A DNA stretch of 64,000 nucleotides from the NCBI RefSeq assembly GCF_019457535.1, contig NZ_CP080417.1, positions 1,240,001-1,304,000 of the forward strand, given 5' to 3'. This DNA comes from Shewanella halotolerans. Lineage in GTDB: Bacteria; Pseudomonadota; Gammaproteobacteria; Enterobacterales; Shewanellaceae. The notes under the pieces were generated by a model. It saw only the letters and a list, made by a program, of their open reading frames with translations. It was not told the origin of the DNA and ran no database searches. This document shows positions 26,583-35,960 of the stretch, in pieces; positions within the stretch are counted from its first letter, which is position 1, and every line of letters begins with the position of its first letter. Position numbers and translations under genes: made by a program.

Positions 26583-27956
26583 ATGGCGAAGAATAAAACA
26601 GCATATGTGTGCAGCGAATGTGGTCAGGACTTTCCCCGCTGGCAGGGGCAGTGTAATGCCTGCGGCGAATGGAACACCATCTCTGAGGTGAGGCTGGCGC
26701 CGGCTAAGTCAAGCGTGGGTTCGGTGGCCGGTTATGCGGGGGCCGTCGGTGGCGGCTCGAAGAAGCTTAGCGAGGTGGAGGAGTTTGAGGCCAAGAAGCT
26801 GCTTACCGGCATTGGCGAGCTGGATCGGGTGCTCTGCGGCGGGCTCACCACGGGCTCGGTTAACATTATCTCGGGGGATCCCGGCGCCGGTAAGACGACC
26901 ATTTTGTCGGATCTGGTGTCGCGTATGTCTCAACTGATGCCCTCGCTTTACTGCACCGCCGAAGAGTCGCTGTCGCAGTTTAAGAACCGGGTCAATCGCC
27001 TCAGGCTCGACTGCAACGAGGAAAACCTCTACCTGATGGCCGAGACCAATGTGGAGGCGATCATCGCCGAGCTGGAGGCCAAGCAGGTCAAGTTTGCGGT
27101 GATCGACTCGATTCAGGCCGTTGTGACGGACTTGGCCAACGGCAGCCCGGGGTCGCCATCTCAGGTCAAGGGCAGTGCCCAGGCACTGACCCAATACTGT
27201 AAGCAGAACAATGTCACCATGTTTTTGGTCGCCCACGTGAACAAAAACAACGAGACGGCAGGCCCGCAGACCCTGATCCATATCGTCGACTGCCTGACGC
27301 ATCTCGAGTGTAACGACGGTCAGGTGCGTACCCTGAGGGCCAACAAGAACCGTTTCGGCGACGTGGATACCGTAGGCATCTTCAGGATGACGGAGCGGGG
27401 CATGATAAGTGTCGATAACCCCAGCGAGATCTTCCTCTCAGGCTCCACTACCGAGTCTCCCGGGGCGGCCATCACCTGTATCCGCAAGGGCAATCGCAAC
27501 CTGCTGTTGGAGATCCAGTGCCTGACCACAGAGGCTGAGGGGGAGTTTCCCCAGCGGGTCTGTGTCGGCCTGAACATGAACCGCATCAAGATGCTGACGG
27601 GAATTTTGCGTAAACATACCCGCACCAAGATCTATCACGACACCTATTTCAATCTGGTGGGCGGACTCAAGATAGACGAGTCTGAGACCTGTATCGATCT
27701 GGCGCTGGTGGCCGCGCTGCTGAGCAGCCTCAACGAGTTTGTGGTGCCGCGCACCACCTGCATCATGGGCGAGCTGAGTCTCAACGGTGATGTGCGCCCC
27801 ATCGACAGCGGCGTGCCCAGGGTGAAAGAGGCGGTGCAGCATGGCTTTACCGAGATCTTTATTCCCTATCGCAACTATCATAAGTCGATGGAGGGGTTGG
27901 GGGCCAAGATTAACCCCATCAAGACGATCCACGAGCTATTAGAGCTGATCTGTTAA
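26583..27956 (+). CDS. radA: DNA repair protein RadA (Sms)
   Basis: RadA is a RecA-like hexameric ATPase/helicase that extends D-loops and processes branched recombination intermediates. The 457 residues have a zinc finger (CSECGQDFPRWQGQCNACGEW, about 10-30), a Walker A GDPGAGKTT near 98-106, the RadA-specific KNRFG motif (RANKNRFGDVDTVG, about 255-268) and a C-terminal Lon-protease-like domain. The ATG at 26583 has a weak ribosome site. Full length. A GNAT acetyltransferase gene follows after 26 bp and may be co-transcribed. Confidence 0.96.
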   Translation: MAKNKTAYVCSECGQDFPRWQGQCNACGEWNTISEVRLAPAKSSVGSVAGYAGAVGGGSKKLSEVEEFEAKKLLTGIGELDRVLCGGLTTGSVNIISGDPGAGKTTILSDLVSRMSQLMPSLYCTAEESLSQFKNRVNRLRLDCNEENLYLMAETNVEAIIAELEAKQVKFAVIDSIQAVVTDLANGSPGSPSQVKGSAQALTQYCKQNNVTMFLVAHVNKNNETAGPQTLIHIVDCLTHLECNDGQVRTLRANKNRFGDVDTVGIFRMTERGMISVDNPSEIFLSGSTTESPGAAITCIRKGNRNLLLEIQCLTTEAEGEFPQRVCVGLNMNRIKMLTGILRKHTRTKIYHDTYFNLVGGLKIDESETCIDLALVAALLSSLNEFVVPRTTCIMGELSLNGDVRPIDSGVPRVKEAVQHGFTEIFIPYRNYHKSMEGLGAKINPIKTIHELLELIC

Positions 27957-27982
27957 GGTTTACTGTCAGCGAGAGGAAACCC

Positions 27983-28486
27983 ATGCATATACGCAGTGAA
28001 GCCCCCGGCGATAGTGCAGACATAGCAGAGATCACCAGGGCAGCCTTTCTCGAGGCGCCTCACACAGACCATACCGAGCATCTTATCGTCAATGCCCTGC
28101 GAGATGCAGGCGCGCTGGCGATATCATTAGTGGCCGAGGTGCAGGGAAAACTAGTGGGGCATGTTGCCTTGTCCCGGGTGAGCATCTCTGATGGGAGTCC
28201 AGACTGGTATGGACTCGGCCCCATCTCGGTATTGCCCGGGCTTCAGGGAGAGGGGATCGGCAGCGCCTTGATGCGCGCCGCACTGGAGGCGCTCGATAAC
28301 GCCGGTGCCCATGGCTGCGTCTTACTGGGAGAGCCTGAGTTTTATCGGCGTTTTGGCTTTGCGTCCAATGCCGGACTTACTCTACCCGGCGTGCCAGAGG
28401 CTTATTTTCTTGCGCGTAAACTGGGCGGCGAATGGCCTCAAGGAGTGGTGAGCTATCACGCTGCCTTTCAGGTAAAGGCTAACTAG
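27983..28486 (+). CDS. GNAT-family N-acetyltransferase (YhbS-like)
   Basis: A 167-residue acetyl-CoA-dependent acetyltransferase. The GNAT fold is shown by IAEITRAAFLEAPHTDHTEH at the start, GHVALSRVSI (strand 4), GLGPISVLPGLQGEGIGSALM (the pyrophosphate-binding Q/RxxGxG/A loop, about 72-92) and GCVLLGEPEFYRRFGF near 111-126. The style is that of YhbS-like proteins; the acceptor is unknown. GAGAGGAAA precedes the ATG, 26 bp after radA. A terminator shared with the convergent amidase gene follows. Confidence 0.88.
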   Translation: MHIRSEAPGDSADIAEITRAAFLEAPHTDHTEHLIVNALRDAGALAISLVAEVQGKLVGHVALSRVSISDGSPDWYGLGPISVLPGLQGEGIGSALMRAALEALDNAGAHGCVLLGEPEFYRRFGFASNAGLTLPGVPEAYFLARKLGGEWPQGVVSYHAAFQVKAN

Positions 28487-28515
28487 ATTGAACATTTTCT
28501 TGTTGTAAAAGATTA

Positions 28516-28543
28516 AAAAGCCTCCGGATATGGAGGCTTTTTG
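28516..28543. terminator. Bidirectional terminator
   Basis: AAAAAGCCTCC, a GGATAT loop region and GGAGGCTTTTT lie between two convergent genes, with A and T runs on both sides, so both strands can be terminated. Confidence 0.88.
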
Positions 28544-28557
28544 GCACTTAAGGCTGT

Positions 28558-29643
28558 TTAGCTACACTTGCCAAAAGTGGGGGTTGAATTGCCATCTTGG
28601 GATTCAACGGTCAGGTTTGAACAGACTGGCTGGTCACCGACTTTCACATCGGTGAAGTTAAACTTCACCTGTTGGCCTTCATGCAGGTTTGAATAAACGG
28701 TATCGCCGTTTTTCAGGTTGTACTGCACTGTAAAGAAGGTGGGGAACACGCCGCCTTCGTTAAGGATCTGTGGGCCATCGACCGTTGGCGCCATAACAGA
28801 TTGTGGGATGGCTACCGCGCTGTGGAAGGCCAGTAGTTGCGCCGCCATGGTCTGCTGGTAGCTCATGTCTTTGAAGTCCTGGCTCTCTGCATGGTGCAGG
28901 CCGCGTACATAACGAGACAGTGATGAGTAATCCGCAGGCAGTTTAGTGCCCAGTGCACTGCGATCTACCGTCTTAGAGAACTTTTGGTGGTCTTGGAACA
29001 GAGGCTCGTTGGTGACGAAGCGCAGCTCGTCGTTGGTGCTGCCACGCCATACCTTCAGCTTGCCACCTGCGTTAAGTTGGATTAGAGCCACGTTACCCTC
29101 ATTATCACGCAGGTTAAAATGCGCAGGTACTAAGTGATCCATGTCCATCAGGGGATCAGAGAAGGCTGGCTGCCATTCGCCTTTGTCCAGGCCGTCGATA
29201 GCCTCGGCAACGGTTTTGTAGTTTGAGGTGATGTAGGTCGCCAGCAGTCCGTTGTTGACCGCAGGTGCACCATCGTCATTGTCTTTATGCATCGCTAGAA
29301 ACGGCGCGCTAGCTTCCTGGTATTGACCGTGGACAGACAGGCCTTGGTCGTTGATGGCGTCGTAGGCGGTGCCATGGAAGATAGGGTTATCAGACAGTGA
29401 CATTGTCTTGTACTTGGTGGTCCAGGTGGCCTGAGTCTTGTAGCTAGGCGCATTGGAGCTCACTTCTATGCCAGCTGGAATGATCTTGGCGCGGGCTTCG
29501 ACTGCGACTCCCCAATCTAGCGAGCGGGCGACTAGTGTGCCATAGTCTGTGGTGGCCGATACGCTAGAGCAAGCTGAAGCGGTTTGTACTGCACCTATAG
29601 TCATAAGAGCGGCGATGCTGGCTGCGACGATTGATGTTTTCAT
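28558..29643 (-). CDS. Exported Ntn amide hydrolase (choloylglycine hydrolase family)
   Basis: A 361-residue protein of the linear-amide C-N hydrolase family that includes bile-salt hydrolase, penicillin V acylase and some acyl-homoserine-lactone acylases. A signal peptide (MKTSIVAASIAALMTIGAV, then QTASA) precedes a Cys at about residue 25, the expected N-terminal catalytic nucleophile exposed after cleavage. Next come TTDYGTLVARSLDWG, with family-typical Arg and Asp, and NDQGLSVHGQY. The protein should act in the periplasm. The substrate is not known. It stands alone with a palindrome-rich upstream region. Confidence 0.88.
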   Translation of the reverse strand: MKTSIVAASIAALMTIGAVQTASACSSVSATTDYGTLVARSLDWGVAVEARAKIIPAGIEVSSNAPSYKTQATWTTKYKTMSLSDNPIFHGTAYDAINDQGLSVHGQYQEASAPFLAMHKDNDDGAPAVNNGLLATYITSNYKTVAEAIDGLDKGEWQPAFSDPLMDMDHLVPAHFNLRDNEGNVALIQLNAGGKLKVWRGSTNDELRFVTNEPLFQDHQKFSKTVDRSALGTKLPADYSSLSRYVRGLHHAESQDFKDMSYQQTMAAQLLAFHSAVAIPQSVMAPTVDGPQILNEGGVFPTFFTVQYNLKNGDTVYSNLHEGQQVKFNFTDVKVGDQPVCSNLTVESQDGNSTPTFGKCS

Positions 29644-29728
29644 GGTGACTACCTCGTTTGGTTGAACCTAAAATGGGTTTATTTCACGGCTTAATTTTGC
29701 CTATGGAGCTAGAATAGGCTTAAAACCT

Positions 29729-29764
29729 AATAGTTAATAACTAATAACTATTCGATAATCGAAT
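29729..29764 (-). promoter_or_regulatory. Overlapping palindromes upstream of the amide hydrolase gene
   Basis: AATAGTT (29729-29735) pairs with AACTATT (29746-29752), and the 15-bp palindrome ATTCGAT-A-ATCGAAT (29750-29764) overlaps its right end. They lie about 90-120 bp before the gene start in AT-rich DNA and may be a regulator site. Apart from this and the terminator at 29958-29985, nothing is seen in the 401-bp gap 29644-30044. Confidence 0.45.
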
Positions 29765-29957
29765 ATATTGGGTTGCACTAGAGCCGAGCTTTTAGGTGAA
29801 CTTGTAGGCAAACATTTAAATGAGTATTTAAGTGAGTTGTTAGGTGGGGCTTGAGGCGTGCTTGCGGTGCATGAGATAGGAAAACGTAGAGCGTTAACCT
29901 GTGACGCCGGCATCAGGAGTTAGCCCGATCGACCAGCGTTAGCGGCAGCGCCAGATC

Positions 29958-29985
29958 GAAAAAGAGGACCCTAGGTCCCCTTTGT
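29958..29985 (-). terminator. Terminator of the small PilZ gene
   Basis: On the minus strand AAAGGGGACC, a TAG loop and GGTCCTCTTTTTC form a hairpin with a T-run about 60 bp beyond the PilZ gene. Confidence 0.7.
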
Positions 29986-30044
29986 GTTGCATTCATTGCT
30001 GCTCAGCTAACTCTAGCAAAGTCCATGGCTGGCAGGAGGGCGCA

Positions 30045-30413
30045 TCACCCTTGATCATGCACCTCGATAAACATCTTGAGTTCACGGTCGAGCAATGAGG
30101 CATCGCCTATGTTGAGCTCTAGCATGCGCCTCAAGTGGCTGATGCTGTCGATATCGATATGCAGGCATTCGAGGCCGAGTTGGCCGTCTTGACGGTGGAT
30201 CACCTGGGTCTCCATGGTGACCTCTACATCCGAGCCTTCCAGGGTGAAGCTCAGGAGTATTGGAGCCGGGCCTGGTGCAAACTCTTGGGGCAGCTCGACC
30301 AGGGCACCATTCAGGCTAAGATCGTGCAGCTTGGTCGACCACACCTTATCCTCTTGGGTGAGCGTCGCATCGACATCGAAGAAGATGCGCGAAAATTGCC
30401 GCCTTTCATTCAT
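30045..30413 (-). CDS. Small PilZ-domain protein
   Basis: A 122-residue single-domain PilZ protein. MNERRQFSRIFFDVDATLT holds the RxxxR c-di-GMP-binding motif (RRQFSR) at the extreme N-terminus, and LHDLSLNGALVELP the [D/N]-x-S-x-x-G motif about 30 residues later. The ATG at 30413 has AGGACAGG upstream and puts the Arg motif where it belongs; an earlier in-frame start adds 16 residues of no family likeness. It is probably a c-di-GMP receptor. It diverges from torR with no obvious link to TMAO respiration. Confidence 0.88.
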   Translation of the reverse strand: MNERRQFSRIFFDVDATLTQEDKVWSTKLHDLSLNGALVELPQEFAPGPAPILLSFTLEGSDVEVTMETQVIHRQDGQLGLECLHIDIDSISHLRRMLELNIGDASLLDRELKMFIEVHDQG

Positions 30414-30697
30414 AACCTGTCCTAGCCTCAAGTGTGAGCGTAATGTTAATAAGGTAAGCATAAGCTAACATGACCCGGGTGTAAAAATCTTGATTTATAT
30501 TTAGCTTTAGTGACTTGAGCCAAAATCTATTTGCATCGAACGCAAGATCTGATAGGCAGCATAGGCCTAAACAACACGGGCGCCCTAGCGGCTAAAAACC
30601 GCGCCAGATCTCATAATTGAGATAAAGCTGATATGCAATTATGAAAAATTGTGAATAATAGCCTTAACCTTTATTTAACGCGTCTGGGAGCGGGGTC

Positions 30698-31423
30698 ATG
30701 GCCCTAACTTCATTACAACCTTGTGTTCTTGTGGTCGATGATGAGGCGGTGATCCGTGCTCGCCTGAAGGGCTATTTCGAGAAAGAGGGTTATCGTGTAC
30801 TCGAAGCCGCCGATGGTGAAGAGATGTGGCAGCAGTTCAGCCAGCAGCATATCGATCTCGTGATGTTGGACATCAACCTACCCGGCGTCGATGGCCTCAG
30901 CCTGACTCGCGAACTGCGCAGCCGCTCCGAGGTAGGCATCATATTGGTAACCGGGCGTGACGAGGCGATCGATAAGATCATCGGCCTGGAGATGGGCGCC
31001 GACGATTATGTGACCAAGCCCTTCGAGCTGCGTGAACTCCTGGTGCGGGTGAAGAATCTGCTCTGGCGTATCTCTTTAGTGAAGAAGGCGCAGCAGCAGG
31101 CGATTGCCGAGCTGGAGCGCTGTGACGATCTCATCGAATTTGAAGATTACAGCCTGGCCCTCAACAGCCGCAAGCTCTCTCAGGGCGAGGCGGTGATCAA
31201 ACTCACCAAGGCGGAGTTTGAGCTGCTTAGCGCCTTTGTGCTGCACCCACAGCAGGTGCTGAGCCGTGAACGCCTGATGCAGCTGACCAGCCATCGCAAT
31301 CAAGACGTCAACGACAGAACCATAGATGTGATCATCCGCCGTCTGCGCAACAAGCTACATGCCGAGCTCTTCGTTACCGTCCACGGCGAGGGCTATCTGT
31401 TCTCGGCCAAAGTGGAAGACTAG
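30698..31423 (+). CDS. torR: TMAO response regulator TorR
   Basis: A 241-residue OmpR-family response regulator: receiver domain (about 9-125) with VDDEAV acidic pocket, phospho-acceptor Asp in MLDINLPGVDG near 57, VTGRDE and the Lys in DDYVTKPFE; then a winged-helix DNA-binding domain (about 145-238, ending RRLRNKLHAELFVTVHGEGYLF). Identification as TorR comes from the neighbouring torT, torS and torECAD. TorR phosphorylated through TorS activates torECAD in the presence of TMAO. The upstream 284 bp holds no other gene. Confidence 0.93.
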   Translation: MALTSLQPCVLVVDDEAVIRARLKGYFEKEGYRVLEAADGEEMWQQFSQQHIDLVMLDINLPGVDGLSLTRELRSRSEVGIILVTGRDEAIDKIIGLEMGADDYVTKPFELRELLVRVKNLLWRISLVKKAQQQAIAELERCDDLIEFEDYSLALNSRKLSQGEAVIKLTKAEFELLSAFVLHPQQVLSRERLMQLTSHRNQDVNDRTIDVIIRRLRNKLHAELFVTVHGEGYLFSAKVED

Positions 31424-31458
31424 TTGAGAGCATTAGCAGAGAGGTTTAGGGTAGAAGG

Positions 31459-32622
31459 CTAGGGTTGAGGAGTCGGCTTAGGCGCCTCGACCCGGTAGAT
31501 GGGGTAAAAATCCGCCGGCGCCAGGCTGTCGGCTAGCTGCTTCATCTGAATATTATCTGGGGTGAGTCCCTTTATCCCGGGGCCGATATCGCCAAAGGGG
31601 GCGGCGCCCTCGAGTTCCCGCACCACCACATCTATCGCTAACTTACCCTGCAGCACCACCTGATCGTCACTACTAAAGGCCACCCTATGGCGGTACAGGC
31701 CGCGCAGGGTGGCGGGCGAGAGATAGCTGCTCACCAAGGCTATGTCTTGTGCCGTGTCCTGCTGCGCCAGGGCGCCGATGGCGGCCTCGATGGCCACGGC
31801 GCTGCCCAGTATATAGTCGGGCCTATGGTCTTTGAGTAGATGATGTAACTGATCCCGATAAAGATCGCGATTGTTATCGGCGTGGCGGTTGGAGGAGATG
31901 GTCACACTGCTGCCCTCAAGCGCAGCCATGATCCCTTGCTCAACCCAGGTGCTGCCGCCAAGTTTCTCGGGGCCGAGCAGCAGTGCCAGTTGCACAGCCT
32001 GGCCGGTATTAGTCTGGTCGGTGTTAGCCTGGCTTGTGTTAGCCTTGCCAGGCTGTTTGGCTGTGGTGCGATGAATATAATCGCCGGCATGCCAGCCCAT
32101 CTGATACCAGTTGACGCCTATGCGTGTGCTCACCAGGGGGCTGTCCAAGCGGTTGACCAGGGCCAACATGGGCTTGCTTATCTGCCCCTGATACTGTTTG
32201 AGTAGCTCAGGATCTACAGTGCCCAGCAAGATGGCGTCGAAATCGGATTTCATGCAGTGTTCTAGCTGCTCGAGCTGCTTCACCTTGCCATAGTAACTAC
32301 CAGCCTCAAACAGCTCCAGGGCGACCCCCAAAGTTTGCGCCCGGGTCACCAAGCCATAGTCTATGCCAATCCAGTAGGCGTCTTTGAGGTGGGGCACCAG
32401 GGCGCAGAGTCGCCAGGGCCGTTTCGCCGTACTCAAGGGGCGATAGCTGAGTGTCTCGACCTGCTGGAGCTTGGCGTTATAGGGAGTGCGCCGCTCAAGT
32501 GACCAGGTCTCACTGGCATTGGCCGTCACCGATATCGAGAAACCGGCGGCGATTGCCAGTCCATGGAGGCAAGCCCAGAGAGAAAAGGCGCGGAAAAAGG
32601 GAGATTTATTATGCTTCACCAC
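31459..32622 (-). CDS. torT: Periplasmic TMAO-sensing protein TorT
   Basis: TorT is a periplasmic-binding-protein-like partner that binds TMAO and presents it to TorS. The roughly 387-residue precursor has a signal peptide (KHNKSPFFRAFSLWACLHG, then hydrophobic residues ending TANA), followed by LCALVPHLKDAYWIGIDYGLV, AILLGTVDPE and DYILGSAVAIEAAIGAL typical of sugar-binding-protein folds. The start is uncertain: tandem GTG codons at 32622 and 32619 place the signal peptide properly; an ATG at 32658 adds a 12-residue lead with no ribosome site. The gene faces torR and diverges from torS. A short TN-rich repeat (ANTSQANTDQTNTGQ) lies mid-protein. Confidence 0.87.
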   Translation of the reverse strand: MVKHNKSPFFRAFSLWACLHGLAIAAGFSISVTANASETWSLERRTPYNAKLQQVETLSYRPLSTAKRPWRLCALVPHLKDAYWIGIDYGLVTRAQTLGVALELFEAGSYYGKVKQLEQLEHCMKSDFDAILLGTVDPELLKQYQGQISKPMLALVNRLDSPLVSTRIGVNWYQMGWHAGDYIHRTTAKQPGKANTSQANTDQTNTGQAVQLALLLGPEKLGGSTWVEQGIMAALEGSSVTISSNRHADNNRDLYRDQLHHLLKDHRPDYILGSAVAIEAAIGALAQQDTAQDIALVSSYLSPATLRGLYRHRVAFSSDDQVVLQGKLAIDVVVRELEGAAPFGDIGPGIKGLTPDNIQMKQLADSLAPADFYPIYRVEAPKPTPQP

Positions 32623-32689
32623 AGGGCACTCAGTATAATGTAACCAGACGCATGTCATTGATTCATTGTAACAGTTAAACGGGAGCCAT

Positions 32690-35600
32690 GTGGGCGCTTT
32701 ATCACTCTCGGGGAAAAGTTTAGTCGGCCGTCTCATGCTGGCCTTTAGCCTGCTGGCGCTGCTCCTGCTCACGCTGGTAAGCCTGGGTAGCGTTTCCCTC
32801 TATTGGGTGAAGGCCGCCGACAAATACCTCTATGAGGAGGCACTACCCGCCTCAGAAGCCGCGCGCCAGTTGATGCAGTCGGTCAGCGCCCTGCAAGAAA
32901 ACGCCCAGGCCTTAGAGCGGGCGCAGGAGGAGGCGGAGCGCGCCTTTCTCGGGCGCAAGCTATCCATCGAGAGCAGCAACCTGCTCGGCGCCATCGCCCG
33001 TCTTAAATCGCTTAACCTTCAGGGCGATAGCCACCTAGGTCCCAGAGCGGCGGAGATCATCCACGACCTGACTCTGCTAGGCCATCAGGTGGGTGAGCGT
33101 TTGGCCCTCGCCAAGCAACTCAGGGGCGATGGCCAGGCTTTGGTGGACGCCTCAGGACGGGCTATCGAGCTGCTAGAGGCCGAGCTGGCGGTCGTCGATT
33201 CCGCCGTGCTGGCCAAGCTGAGCCTGGCCTATCCCGAGGTTGCCGGCACCGCCCAGAGCGGCTATCTGCTCGATACCATCATAGAGAAAGATCTCGATAT
33301 TCAGGCGCGTCTCAATCGCGCCCTGGCCCTGATCCATCACCTGGCGCTGGTGGGTCAACTGCTGCAATCGCCCGAGCAACATCTGGGGCTCAGTAAGGTG
33401 CTGGTGAGCATGTCGCGGGTGCTGGCCGAGCAGGGCGGCGGCGAGTATCGATTGCAGCCAACTGAGGCCCAGGGCGGCATGCCCGGCAATGAGCCAGCCA
33501 GTGCCACGAGCAATGTTATCTTTGACATCAATCAGCCTAATCTTATGCCATTAGAGCTACTCAAGGGGGTGGTGCGAGACCCTGTGAGAGCCACAGAGCT
33601 GACCCATGAGCTGGCGATACTGCGCGGCGTCGGCGATAAACTCACGCTGCAGCGCCGCTATGCCAGGGTGCTCGCTTCCCAGACGGCGCAGCTCCAGACA
33701 CTGAGTGACAAGCTTAGCCAGCTTAATACTCAGGTTGATGGGGCCATGACGGCCCAGCAAACCCAGGCGGAGCAGGCCAGGGGAGATTTTCTACGTCAGC
33801 TCTTCTGGGCCAAGGCGGGGCTTTGGGGCACGGGGTTATTGATGCTGGTGTTGATCCTGATTGTGGTTTACCGGGTGATCTACAAGGGGATAGCACTTAG
33901 ACTCCATGAGGCGACCGACGCCCTGTCACGGCTTAGCCGAGGGGATACTCAGGTGGCGCTGGACCCCCACGGGGATGATGAGCTGACCGCCATGGCCTCG
34001 GCCATCGATGCCTTCAAGCAGAAGACAGATCACAATCAGCGTCTGCAAACTGCGCTTCAGGAGACAGCCTCCGAGTTGTCGGCCCACAAGGCGTCGCTGG
34101 AGACGACGGTGCAGGAACGTACCCAGGAACTGGCTCAAACCAATCGCCGTCTCGATGCTGAGGTGCAGGGCCATGCCCAGGCGAGACTGATGGCCGAGGC
34201 GGCCGACAGGGCCAAGTCGCTATTTTTGGCGACCATGAGTCATGAGATCCGCACCCCCCTCAACGGTCTGCTCGGCACCCTGACCCTACTGGGGGAATCT
34301 GAGCTGCCCTCGGCCCAGAAGCAGATGCTGGCCCTGTCTCAGTACAGCGGCGCCCTGCTGCAGACTGTGCTGAACGACATCTTAGACTTCTCGCGCCTGG
34401 AGCAGGGCAAACTCAGCAATGAGCCGCGCCCTGTGGCCATCAATGAGCTGCTCGACGAGGTAGTCTCCATAATGCTTGCGGGGGCGGGCAACGCAGGTCT
34501 TTCGCTGCGCCTGGAGCGAGAGCGTCTCCCCGAGTGGATCAATATCGATGGCCCTAAGCTGCGCCAGGTGCTGTTTAACCTGCTAGGCAATGCCATCAAA
34601 TTTACCCCGGCGGGGGAGATCTGTCTGCGGGTGAGCCAAGCAGGGGCGCGCCTTAAGTTTATCGTGAGCGATACTGGCCTTGGGATCCCCGAGGATGCCA
34701 AGGCGCGATTGTTTATCGCCTACAGCGCCCAGCCCAACCAGGGTCGCAGCCGTGGCACTGGCCTAGGGCTGGCGATCAGTAAGGAGCTGGTCACCCTGAT
34801 GGGGGCTGGCGATGAGGGGCTCTGGGTCGAGACCGAAGTGAACAAGGGCAGCACCTTCGGCTTTAGCCTGCCCTTGGAGCCTTGTGAAGCGCCCATACTA
34901 AACACCACAGATATCATCCCTCAGGTCGCACCAAAGAGAGTGCTGGTGGTGGAAGATAATCAGGTCAATGCCATGGTGGCCCAGGGCTTCCTGGCGCATC
35001 TTGGCCACGAGGCAGTATTGGTGCCAAGCTGCGCCGAGGCCATAGCGGCTTTCGAGGGTAAAGACGCGGGGTTCGATGCCGTGATGTTGGATATTCAGCT
35101 CAGCGATGGTTCTGGCATAGACCTCCTGAGTCAGCTTAGGGAGCGCGCCGTGAGCGATCTGGTGTTTGCCGCCTTCACCGCCCAGCTACAGCCACAGGAT
35201 CTCGAGGTCTATCGAGCGGTAGGATTCGATGAGATCTTGGCCAAGCCGCTCAACATGCAGGCCCTGATGCGCTGGTTGGGGCGGGCGTCAAAAACTTCGG
35301 CTCCAGTCGCCGAAGAAACAGAAGAGACTGAAGCAGTGGAACTTGTGGGATCTGATGAAACGTCGGCGGTGGATTTAGCGGAGGAAGATCCTCTACCGGA
35401 TGCTCCTCTGCTGAATGCCTCTCTGCTGGATAGCGCTCAGTTTCAGGGGGATCTCGACTGTCTCGGCGAGGCGGCGATGGCGCAGATGTTGAGCCTCTAT
35501 CTCTCCTCCAGCGAGGCGCAGCTGACCCAGTTGGAGCAGCTTGTCGAATCCACGCCTGAACAGAAAGCCGAACGGAAAGTCGAGCAGGCCGCCGAAGATA

Positions 35601-35791
35601 AGAATGAGGCGTGTCATAAGCTACTCCACGGCCTCAAGGGCAGCAGCGCCAACATGGGCATGGTCAGGCTGACAAGGCGCTGCCAGCAACTGGAACAGAG
35701 TGCGTTGCAGACGGAGAATATTCGTGAGCTCAGGCAGCTGTGGCGTGACTCGGTCGCCGCCTTCGAGGCACAGCTAGCATCAACGCAGTAG
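32690..35791 (+). CDS. torS: Unorthodox sensor kinase TorS
   Basis: A 1033-residue membrane hybrid kinase that detects TMAO with TorT and phosphorylates TorR by phosphorelay. Order: helix (about 14-40), periplasmic helical sensor (about 40-370), second helix (about 375-397), HAMP (about 400-450), coiled coil, HisKA with ATMSHEIRTPLNG near 513, HATPase with NLLGNAIKF, DTGLGIP and GTGLGLAIS, receiver (about 745-865, VVEDNQVNAM and MLDIQLSDGSG) and a C-terminal Hpt domain with LLHGLKGSSANMG near 978. The start is GTG at 32690, with GGGAG upstream. The stop lies in the first unit of a 23-bp tandem repeat. Confidence 0.95.
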   Translation: MGALSLSGKSLVGRLMLAFSLLALLLLTLVSLGSVSLYWVKAADKYLYEEALPASEAARQLMQSVSALQENAQALERAQEEAERAFLGRKLSIESSNLLGAIARLKSLNLQGDSHLGPRAAEIIHDLTLLGHQVGERLALAKQLRGDGQALVDASGRAIELLEAELAVVDSAVLAKLSLAYPEVAGTAQSGYLLDTIIEKDLDIQARLNRALALIHHLALVGQLLQSPEQHLGLSKVLVSMSRVLAEQGGGEYRLQPTEAQGGMPGNEPASATSNVIFDINQPNLMPLELLKGVVRDPVRATELTHELAILRGVGDKLTLQRRYARVLASQTAQLQTLSDKLSQLNTQVDGAMTAQQTQAEQARGDFLRQLFWAKAGLWGTGLLMLVLILIVVYRVIYKGIALRLHEATDALSRLSRGDTQVALDPHGDDELTAMASAIDAFKQKTDHNQRLQTALQETASELSAHKASLETTVQERTQELAQTNRRLDAEVQGHAQARLMAEAADRAKSLFLATMSHEIRTPLNGLLGTLTLLGESELPSAQKQMLALSQYSGALLQTVLNDILDFSRLEQGKLSNEPRPVAINELLDEVVSIMLAGAGNAGLSLRLERERLPEWINIDGPKLRQVLFNLLGNAIKFTPAGEICLRVSQAGARLKFIVSDTGLGIPEDAKARLFIAYSAQPNQGRSRGTGLGLAISKELVTLMGAGDEGLWVETEVNKGSTFGFSLPLEPCEAPILNTTDIIPQVAPKRVLVVEDNQVNAMVAQGFLAHLGHEAVLVPSCAEAIAAFEGKDAGFDAVMLDIQLSDGSGIDLLSQLRERAVSDLVFAAFTAQLQPQDLEVYRAVGFDEILAKPLNMQALMRWLGRASKTSAPVAEETEETEAVELVGSDETSAVDLAEEDPLPDAPLLNASLLDSAQFQGDLDCLGEAAMAQMLSLYLSSSEAQLTQLEQLVESTPEQKAERKVEQAAEDKNEACHKLLHGLKGSSANMGMVRLTRRCQQLEQSALQTENIRELRQLWRDSVAAFEAQLASTQ

Positions 35792-35850
35792 TGCAGCTAG
35801 CATCAACGCAATAGTGCAGCTAGCATCAATGCAATAGCGGAGCTAGCAAA
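35771..35850 (+). repeat. 23-bp tandem repeat across the torS stop
   Basis: Three units (35771-35793, 35794-35816, 35817-35839) of the form CAGCTAGCATCAACGCARTA plus GTG, with a fourth partial unit GAGCTAGCAAA. The torS TAG stop (35789-35791) is in unit 1; units 2 and 3 are downstream copies of the coding end. It has no spacers and is not a CRISPR. Confidence 0.9.
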
Positions 35851-35960
35851 GCGGCGCATTAGGCGTCTGAATCTGCTAGAGCCATGGGCGAAATCTGCTA
35901 CACTTGCGCCCCATTGTTAACCATCTACTCACAACAGCAACTAAAGCGGGATCTTCACCT

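Noticed and set aside
35771..35850. Repeats considered as a mini CRISPR array
   Set aside because: Units are directly adjacent, 23 bp, without spacers and with no cas genes nearby.
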